From contig PEXX01000046.1 of NCBI GenBank assembly GCA_002778965.1, positions 1 through 45,455 of the forward strand: 45,455 nt of DNA, read 5' to 3'. This stretch comes from Candidatus Kuenenbacteria bacterium CG08_land_8_20_14_0_20_37_23 (GTDB lineage Bacteria; Patescibacteriota; Patescibacteriia; UBA2196; GWA2-42-15). Positions 39,894 through 45,455 of this stretch are shown in pieces (the first letter of the stretch is position 1; each line of letters begins with the position of its first letter). Both the position numbers and the translations under genes were made by a program. The notes beneath the pieces were generated by a model that did not search any database, had not been told where the DNA came from, and saw nothing but the letters and a program-made list of their open reading frames with translations.

Positions 39894-41634
39894 TCATTTC
39901 AGAGCGGCTTTAATTTTTTTGATTTTCTTGGAGTTATTGTCAATATTTGCATGGGGGTTGCCTGTGTTTAACACTGTAGCTTTTTTGGTGATTGTTTTTT
40001 TGACTTTTGTTTTGGCGCTCAAGAAATTACGCTATGGCATATACATTGCGGCGGCTGAACTAATTGTCGGATCATACGGCTATTTATTTTCTTTGAATTT
40101 TGGAATGGGTAATACTTTGATTTCAATCAGAATGGGCATATTTGCAGCGGTTATGTTTTCCTGGGTGGTTAATGTTTTAAAACATGGCGGATTTAGGGAT
40201 TATTGGTGTGAATTAAACGCGTTTGAATTTTTTAGATATTATTTATATTTAGCGGCAGTTTTGGCATGGGGTTTTATATGGGGAATAATACGGGGCAATG
40301 ATTTTGGCAATGTGTTTTTGGATTTTAACAACTGGTTGTTTTTTTTGTATTTACTGCCATTGTTATCAATCAAGAAGCAAGCCGATGGTTCAAACCGCAG
40401 GCCTGAACCAGAAAATTTGGAAACTTGCTCATTTGTTGATGATCCAAATGTTATGGTTCAATCTGCAAGATTGAACCAGCGGGAGAATAAACAGGAATTA
40501 AGCCGCCGGTTGATAGTGGATGATTTTTGGCATGGATTCGTGCAGATCGTTTTGGCGGCGTTATGCTGGCTCATAATAAAAACATTCATCTTACTCTATA
40601 TTTTTTCCCATCAATTTATCTGGGCATTGCCGGAAGTTTATCAATGGATAAGAGATACTAGAGTTGGAGAAATTACTATGATAAGTAATAATTTTTATCG
40701 GATATTTTTGCAGTCGCAAATCTACGCGCTTTTGGCTTTTTTTATCCTCCTCCCAATTTCCAATTTCCAATTTCCAATTTCCAATAAAAATTCAAAATTC
40801 AAAATTCAAAATTCAAAATTTTTATTTCTTTTGATCGGCTGCCTAAGCGCAGTGATTATTAGTTTTTCCCGCAGTTTTTGGCTGGGATTAATTGGAGGGT
40901 TGTGTGTATATTTTTTATATTTAATATTTTACGGATTACGAATTACTGATTATGGATTACGAATAAAGATTTTAATCGGGCAAGTGTTCAAGTTGTTTGG
41001 TGCGGTGGCCATATCGTTTAGCATAATATTTTTAATTGTAAATTTACCGCCGAAGATTGCTGGCAAGAATTTAAGCAGTTTGATTTCTAAAAGGACGACC
41101 GAAATTGAAGCAGCTGGATCTTCGCGGCTAAATATGTTAAAACCACTTGGTCTGGCTATTATAAAACACCCGCTGATTGGTTCAGGATTTGGCGCAACCG
41201 CAACGTATCAAAGCGCAGATCCGCGCATTTTAACAACTACAGCCGTGGCTAGCGGCGAATATACCACTTATGCTTTTGAATGGGCGTATCTTGATTTGCT
41301 TCTTAAAATTGGCTTAGTTGGATTGGCTATCTATTTACTTTTAATATACAAGGTATTGCAGGCGCTAGGGAAGCAAATCAAGAATTTTGAAATTAAAAGT
41401 TTGAATTTTGATTCAAGTTTTAAGTTAGAAGTTCAAAATTCAGACTTTAAAATTGAATCAAAATTCAGAATTCATACTTTTAAATTTGGTTTAATGTTAG
41501 CTTTTATTTCTTTATTAATTGTCAATATCTTCACGCCTTATTTAAATCATCCCCTGGGGATTGGCGCCGTTATTTTGGTTAGCGCATTTTTGGATAAAGG
41601 TCCAATCAACGGCAATAGGTCTAATAGTTTATGA
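39886..41634 (+). CDS. O-antigen ligase / polymerase-like membrane protein carrying several repeat insertions
   Basis: The 582-residue polytopic protein has about 10-12 spans. The Wzy_C/WaaL-type region has FSRSFWLGLIGG and the large loop with IIKHPLIGSGFGATATYQS. It would join or polymerise lipid-linked glycans outside the membrane. The frame is interrupted, without stops, by five repeat blocks that encode hydrophilic stretches. These are a paired-hairpin element (40386-40478), heptamer arrays (CCAATTT)4 and (ATTCAAA)4 (40753-40817), a 21-nt duplication (40933-40964) and inverted-repeat element C (41397-41479). It overlaps the genes on both sides by 8 and 4 nt. Confidence 0.78.
   Translation: MNNHFRAALIFLIFLELLSIFAWGLPVFNTVAFLVIVFLTFVLALKKLRYGIYIAAAELIVGSYGYLFSLNFGMGNTLISIRMGIFAAVMFSWVVNVLKHGGFRDYWCELNAFEFFRYYLYLAAVLAWGFIWGIIRGNDFGNVFLDFNNWLFFLYLLPLLSIKKQADGSNRRPEPENLETCSFVDDPNVMVQSARLNQRENKQELSRRLIVDDFWHGFVQIVLAALCWLIIKTFILLYIFSHQFIWALPEVYQWIRDTRVGEITMISNNFYRIFLQSQIYALLAFFILLPISNFQFPISNKNSKFKIQNSKFLFLLIGCLSAVIISFSRSFWLGLIGGLCVYFLYLIFYGLRITDYGLRIKILIGQVFKLFGAVAISFSIIFLIVNLPPKIAGKNLSSLISKRTTEIEAAGSSRLNMLKPLGLAIIKHPLIGSGFGATATYQSADPRILTTTAVASGEYTTYAFEWAYLDLLLKIGLVGLAIYLLLIYKVLQALGKQIKNFEIKSLNFDSSFKLEVQNSDFKIESKFRIHTFKFGLMLAFISLLIVNIFTPYLNHPLGIGAVILVSAFLDKGPINGNRSNSL
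40386..40478. repeat. Paired-hairpin (BIME-like) element, coding copy
   Basis: Hairpin H3 (40386-40410) has arms TGGTTCAAACC and GGCCTGAACCA around GCA (9 of 11 pairs). Hairpin H4 (40454-40478) has arms TGGTTCAATCT and AGATTGAACCA around GCA (perfect). Size, arm sequence, order and the bases after the second hairpin match the intergenic copy at 37958-38068. Confidence 0.8.
40753..40817 (+). repeat. Two adjacent heptamer arrays, (CCAATTT)4 and (ATTCAAA)4
   Basis: Four perfect CCAATTT copies (40753-40780) are followed after 9 nt by four perfect ATTCAAA copies (40790-40817). All lie in the O-antigen-ligase-like reading frame. Confidence 0.95.
40933..40964 (+). repeat. 21-nt direct duplication
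   Basis: GGATTACGAAT occurs at 40933-40943 and 40954-40964. The period of 21 nt keeps frame and encodes YGLRITD twice in imperfect form. Confidence 0.85.
41397..41479. repeat. Inverted-repeat element, copy C, inside a reading frame
   Basis: The left end AAGTTTGAATTTTGATTCAA (41397-41416) continues identical to copy B to 41417. The right end begins TTGAATCAAAATTCAG at 41453 and finishes AATTCATACTT at 41479. It matches the left end of copy A on the other strand in 26 of 27 bases. The element is read through in frame near the end of the O-antigen-ligase-like protein. Confidence 0.8.
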
Positions 41635-42290
41635 ACAAAAAAATAGAAGAATATTATAATAGAAAAGAAGATTACGGAGTCAATAAATTGCGAGAGAAGA
41701 AAATCAACTTTTTAGTTGACAAAGATATTAAGACCGGTGAAAAAAATATATTGGACGTCGGATGCGCCAGTGGGTATATTTCCACAAATTGGCGTAAGGG
41801 CAATCACCTTATTGGTCTTGATATTGCCAGTAAGTTTGCCAAATTGGCTCAAGGCGCTCTGGATGAATTTTATGTGTTAAATCTGGAGTCAAATAATTGG
41901 CCGCAAGCAGTCATCCAAAAAAGATTTGATATTATTTTATGCGCCGAAGTTTTAGAGCATTTATTCGCTCCGCAAGATTTTTTATTAAAATTAAAAGATT
42001 TGTTGAATAAAGATGGATATATTATTATTACCACCCCCAATTTTTTGGTCTGGAATAATCGTTTTAGAATGTTTTTAGGCCGATATGGGGCACAGGAACT
42101 TTTTAATGATTACGGACACATACATTTATTTAGTTATAATTCTTTACAAAAATTATTACATCAAGTAAGATTAAAGATAATTAGCCAAGATAATCTTTGG
42201 TATCCCAATTATTTGGAAAAATTTGCTAAAATTTTATCCCCCAATTTATTTGTTTATCAAGCAATTCTTAAGGTTAAGCCCGTCAAATAA
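41631..42290 (+). CDS. Class I SAM-dependent methyltransferase
   Basis: The 219-residue protein has motif I ILDVGCASGYIS, motif II HLIGLDIASKFAKLA, and DIILCAEVLEHLFAPQDFLLKLKDLLNKDGYIIITTPN. This is the pattern of small-molecule and glycan methyltransferases (Methyltransf_11/23 type). It starts in an ATGA overlap with the O-antigen-ligase-like gene, which suggests it methylates a sugar of the same glycan. Its by-product would be cleared by AhcY, encoded earlier in the locus. Confidence 0.9.
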   Translation: MNKKIEEYYNRKEDYGVNKLREKKINFLVDKDIKTGEKNILDVGCASGYISTNWRKGNHLIGLDIASKFAKLAQGALDEFYVLNLESNNWPQAVIQKRFDIILCAEVLEHLFAPQDFLLKLKDLLNKDGYIIITTPNFLVWNNRFRMFLGRYGAQELFNDYGHIHLFSYNSLQKLLHQVRLKIISQDNLWYPNYLEKFAKILSPNLFVYQAILKVKPVK

Positions 42291-42303
42291 TTTCGCCCAA
42301 AAA

Positions 42304-43464
42304 ATGAAATTATTATATATCTCCAATTCTAGAATTCCGACTACCAAGGCCTACGGCCACCAGATTTTTAAGATGTGCCAGATTTTTGCCAGGCACAATG
42401 TGGCAGTTGAACTAATCTGTCCCAGCCGTAAAAATCCTGAATTCAAAAATGTAGATGCCTTTGTCTACTATCGTATGCCAAAGACTTTCAAGCTTAAAAA
42501 GATTTACTCCTATGATCCGCAATGGTTGATCAAATTCCCAGCAGGTACCTATATCAAATTTCAAGCTTTGCTTTTTATAATCAGTTTACTTATTTATCTA
42601 TTATATAAGAAGAATAGAGCCGAATACATTTTTTATACACGTGATGAATATCTATTGCCTTTATTACAACTGTTCTCAAAACGTGTTGTTTGGGAAGGCC
42701 ATTCCTTGCCCCAAAGAAAAAAGCATTATGCTCATTATTTTAAGCAATGTTATCGCCTAATAGTTTTAACTCATGAATTAAAAAAGATGCTGATTGGGTT
42801 AGGTGTTTCAGCAAATAAAATTTTAGTTTCTCCGGACGCAGTTGAGCTTGAAATTTTTGGCATCCGGCTTGATAAAAATCAGGCGCGGCAAGAATTAAAT
42901 TTGCCGCAAGAGAAGATATTATTTGGCTACAGCGGCAGCTTTAAAACTAAAAATATGGACAAGGGCATTAAAGATATTTTATATGCTTTAAAAATTATTA
43001 TCCAAGAATACCCGCACGCCATGTTTATTGCCGTCGGCGGCGCTCCAGAGCATATCCAAGAATATAAAAATTTAGCTGAACAAATCGGAGTAGCTGATAA
43101 TTCCCAGTTTCTTGCCCAAGTAACCCAAGATAAACTGGCCATTTATCAGCAAGCTTGTGATATAATGCTTATGCCCTTTCCTTGGACAGAGCACTACGCT
43201 TATTTTATGTCGCCGCTTAAAATGTTTGAAAATATGGCTTCCGGCCGGCCGATTATTGCCACTGATTTGCCTGCTATTAAAGAAGTTTTAAATGAAAAAA
43301 ATTCAGTTTTAATTTCCCCAGACAATCCAGTTGGTCTCGCACGAGGTATTATAAAACTTATTGAAGATTCTAATTTGGGAGATAAACTTGCCAGTCAGGC
43401 CAGTCTTGACGTCAAGCAATACACATGGCACAATAGAGTAGAAAAAATAATTAATTTTTTGTGA
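42304..43464 (+). CDS. GT4/GT1-type glycosyltransferase
   Basis: The 386-residue GT-B enzyme starts MKLLYISNSRIPTTKAYGHQIFKM. The C-terminal donor domain has FGYSGSFKTKNMDKGIKDILYAL, MFIAVGG, DIMLMPFPWTEHYAYFMSPLKMFENMASGRPIIATDLPAIKEVL and a final helix. The E-x7-E acids appear in modified form around S-P-L-K-M-F-E. The ATG at 42304 was chosen because upstream in-frame residues overlap the methyltransferase gene and lack family likeness. A long hairpin terminator follows. Confidence 0.88.
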   Translation: MKLLYISNSRIPTTKAYGHQIFKMCQIFARHNVAVELICPSRKNPEFKNVDAFVYYRMPKTFKLKKIYSYDPQWLIKFPAGTYIKFQALLFIISLLIYLLYKKNRAEYIFYTRDEYLLPLLQLFSKRVVWEGHSLPQRKKHYAHYFKQCYRLIVLTHELKKMLIGLGVSANKILVSPDAVELEIFGIRLDKNQARQELNLPQEKILFGYSGSFKTKNMDKGIKDILYALKIIIQEYPHAMFIAVGGAPEHIQEYKNLAEQIGVADNSQFLAQVTQDKLAIYQQACDIMLMPFPWTEHYAYFMSPLKMFENMASGRPIIATDLPAIKEVLNEKNSVLISPDNPVGLARGIIKLIEDSNLGDKLASQASLDVKQYTWHNRVEKIINFL

Positions 43465-43527
43465 ATATTTTACCATTTTTTAAAAATTATCAAATATTAG
43501 CTAAAAAATAAATTAAATGCGGATAAA

Positions 43528-43582
43528 ATAAATAAGTGGTAAAAATTGTTTCGTGATTTTTTACCACTTATTTATCTTTTTA
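43528..43582 (+). terminator. Long-stem intrinsic terminator
   Basis: ATAAATAAGTGGTAAAAA (43528-43545) pairs perfectly over 18 bp with 43558-43575 around a 12-nt loop, and CTTTTT follows. The stem is A+T-rich but long. The symmetric U and A tracts could let it work on both strands. Confidence 0.8.
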
Positions 43583-43619
43583 ACTCTCAACTTGTTAATT
43601 TTTTCTAACTCATTTGCAT

Positions 43620-45395
43620 ATGATTAATGACAAACGAATTAGCGCAATTATTAAATTAAGTACCCAAGCTTTTTCTCCTTACAAATGGCATATTATCGGT
43701 CTGATTGTTTTAAGTTTTATCGCCGGCATATTTGAAGGCATAGGTGTTAATGCTTTGATTCCTTTGTTTTCTTTTGCCTTGGGCGGGAGTGAAGGCGGCA
43801 CAGACATTATCTCAAGAACCATTGAAAGGTTTTTTAATTACTTCGGTGCCGCATTTAATGTTACTCATCTGTTGATATTTATCAGTCTGTTGTTTATTTT
43901 TAAGGCAATTTTTTCGCTCATTGTTATTTATATCAAAACTAAAATCAATAACGATTACGGCGAACAGACACGCACCCGTTTGTTTCAAAGTATTTTAAAA
44001 TCAAATTGGCCTCACTTATTACGTCAAAGATTAGGGCATCTGGAAACTATTCTTATGGTTGATGTGCCAGCCAGCCAGAGTTTATTGGAACAAATCAGCG
44101 TTGACATTATGACTGCCGTGAGTCTTTTTGTGTATATTGTTGTAGCAATTAATATTTCTGCCACAACTACCCTAATCGCATTGGTAATTGGCGCTATCTT
44201 TTTTTTGTTACTCAAGCCAACTATTTATAGAATAAAAATATTATCCTATGAAAGGACATTGATCAACCAAAAAACAGCCCATCATATCGGCGAAAATATT
44301 CTTGGCATGAAAACAGTTAAGGCTATGGTTATTGAGCGAGCCGTTGGCGAAAAAGGAATCCGACTTTTTCAAGAGTTAAAACATATCACTATCAAAGTTT
44401 CTTTGTTGAAAAGCATTACATCCCAGCTCATTTTGCCAGTCAGTGTTATTTTTATTTGTGTTGTTTTTGTTTTTTCCTACCATTCGCCATCGTTTAATTT
44501 GGCTGTGTTGGCGGCCGTGGTTTATCTGGTGGAAAAAATATTTACCTATATTCAGCAGTTGGAAAAAGGCCTGCAAAATATTAATGAATGTGTGCCCAAT
44601 TTAAGGAATGTGCTTGATTATGAGAAAAAAGCGCTTGCGGAGCAAGAGCAAGACGTTGGCCAAACTGATTTATCTTACAATAAAAACTTGAAATTTGAGA
44701 ATGTCGGTTTTTTTTATGAAACTGGCCGGCCGGTATTGAAAAATTTAAATTTCGTTTTAAACAAAGGAGAGTCAGTTGGGTTTATCGGTTCGTCCGGAGT
44801 AGGAAAAACCACTCTTGTGGATTTAATTTTGAGGCTGTTGACGCCTACCTCCGGCAATATTCTGATTGACGGGAAAAACATAACTAATTTCAGTCTTTCC
44901 AGCTGGAGGAAAAAAATCGGCTACATCGCTCAAGATATGTTTTTAATTAATGACACAATTGAAAATAATATTAGATTCTATAACCAGAATCTTAGTGCGA
45001 ATGATATTATACAAGCCGCACGCCTGGCTAATATTGATGATTTCATTAATCAATGCCCTCATAAGATGAAAACTATAGTTGGCGAGCGTGGTATTATGCT
45101 CTCTGTTGGCCAGCGGCAACGCCTTGTGATTGCCAGAATTTTGGCCGTTCAGCCGGAAATATTAATTCTAGATGAAGCCACTAGCGCCCTAGATAACGAG
45201 TCAGAGCTCAAAATTCAGAAAGTTATTAAAAATCTTAAAGGTAAAATAACTGTTTTAATCATTGCCCACCGTCTATCCACTGTGATTAATTTGGACAATG
45301 TTATAGTTTTGGATAATGGCATGATCGCGGAACAGGGAGCCCCTCGTGAATTGTTAAAAAATAAAAATTCTTATTTTCATAAAGTATATACTTGA
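43620..45395 (+). CDS. ABC exporter with fused membrane and ATPase domains (MsbA/PglK-like)
   Basis: The 591-residue protein joins a six-span type I exporter membrane domain (about residues 1-320) to an ATP-binding domain. The latter has Walker A GSSGVGKTT, a Q-loop in YIAQDMFLIND, signature LSVGQRQRLVIAR, Walker B ILILDEATSALD and the switch His in IIAHRLSTV. Such half-transporters act as homodimers and export lipids, lipid-linked glycans, peptides or drugs. The position after glycan genes favours a lipid-linked sugar. A TTG two codons upstream is less likely than the chosen ATG. The remaining 60 bp to the window edge show nothing I can assign. Confidence 0.92.
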   Translation: MINDKRISAIIKLSTQAFSPYKWHIIGLIVLSFIAGIFEGIGVNALIPLFSFALGGSEGGTDIISRTIERFFNYFGAAFNVTHLLIFISLLFIFKAIFSLIVIYIKTKINNDYGEQTRTRLFQSILKSNWPHLLRQRLGHLETILMVDVPASQSLLEQISVDIMTAVSLFVYIVVAINISATTTLIALVIGAIFFLLLKPTIYRIKILSYERTLINQKTAHHIGENILGMKTVKAMVIERAVGEKGIRLFQELKHITIKVSLLKSITSQLILPVSVIFICVVFVFSYHSPSFNLAVLAAVVYLVEKIFTYIQQLEKGLQNINECVPNLRNVLDYEKKALAEQEQDVGQTDLSYNKNLKFENVGFFYETGRPVLKNLNFVLNKGESVGFIGSSGVGKTTLVDLILRLLTPTSGNILIDGKNITNFSLSSWRKKIGYIAQDMFLINDTIENNIRFYNQNLSANDIIQAARLANIDDFINQCPHKMKTIVGERGIMLSVGQRQRLVIARILAVQPEILILDEATSALDNESELKIQKVIKNLKGKITVLIIAHRLSTVINLDNVIVLDNGMIAEQGAPRELLKNKNSYFHKVYT

Positions 45396-45455
45396 CACTA
45401 GGGCATAATTCCAGCCCCAGATTTAATAGCCTGTTTTTTAGACAATAACAAATTT

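Noticed and set aside
35820..40817. Tandem repeats as a possible CRISPR array
   Set aside because: Units are 7-8 nt, directly adjacent, inside reading frames and without spacers. No cas genes are present.
1..45395. Alternative genetic code (UGA as glycine or tryptophan, as in some Patescibacteria)
   Set aside because: TGA serves as a clean stop for several full-length genes such as mraY, ahcY and the HepT-like gene, and reading through would fuse unrelated genes.
45392..45410. TTGACA plus CATAAT at the right edge
   Set aside because: Spacing is 7 bp and the TTGACA overlaps the stop codon of the ABC exporter. There is no -10 box at 16-18 bp.

Overview
The window looks like a chromosomal segment of an ultra-small Patescibacteria (Candidate Phyla Radiation) bacterium, most likely Parcubacteria-like. 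This is inferred from several features. The DNA is A+T-rich and UGA is used as stop. The ribosomal proteins and RNA polymerase alpha are compact, and alpha has no C-terminal domain. AlaRS is short. A single-span baseplate-J-like protein is present, as is a paired large membrane protein and TraG-like ATPase. In-frame short-repeat insertions of a kind I associate with these genomes occur in several genes. The exact lineage cannot be fixed from the sequence alone.

Region 1 (1-10.5 kb) covers the cell envelope and secretion. A leftward operon encodes a small membrane protein, MraY and the start of a PHP phosphoesterase. Divergent from it are pilB and pilC (type IV pilus motor and platform), a sigma-region-4/HARE-HTH regulator without sigma region 2, a membrane protein paired with a TraG/VirD4-like ATPase, and uppP (undecaprenyl-PP phosphatase).

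Region 2 (10.5-23.2 kb) is housekeeping. It holds an S41 protease, rplI, pyrG and murJ in one tight run, an orphan membrane protein, dus on the opposite strand, then recJ, an RNase H family gene, a C-terminally short alaS and the baseplate-J-like protein.

Region 3 (23.2-27.9 kb) is a strong-promoter ribosomal operon: infA-rpmJ-rpsM-rpsK-rpsD-rpoA-rplQ-rplM-rpsI. A textbook intrinsic terminator closes it. The alpha subunit ends in a charged tail carrying an AT-hook-like R-G-R-P motif where the alpha-CTD should be.

Region 4 (27.9-45.4 kb) is a surface-glycan locus. It encodes a GT-C type transferase, a cupin epimerase, HIT, AhcY, RmlB-like dehydratase, a Wzx-like flippase, two GT4 and two GT2 enzymes, an O-antigen-ligase-like protein, a methyltransferase and an ABC exporter. 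A four-gene island of two HEPN/MNT modules in mirrored order interrupts it. This half also contains several small repeat families: two copies of a paired-hairpin (BIME-like) element, three copies of an inverted-repeat element, and 7- and 8-nt tandem repeats inside glycan genes. All of these types except the 16-nt repeat also occur within the O-antigen-ligase reading frame or in a glycosyltransferase reading frame.

Across the window many genes have a -10 box ending only 6-8 nt before ATG, and Shine-Dalgarno sequences are rare. This suggests widespread leaderless or SD-independent translation. I found no tRNA, rRNA, CRISPR array or transposase gene.
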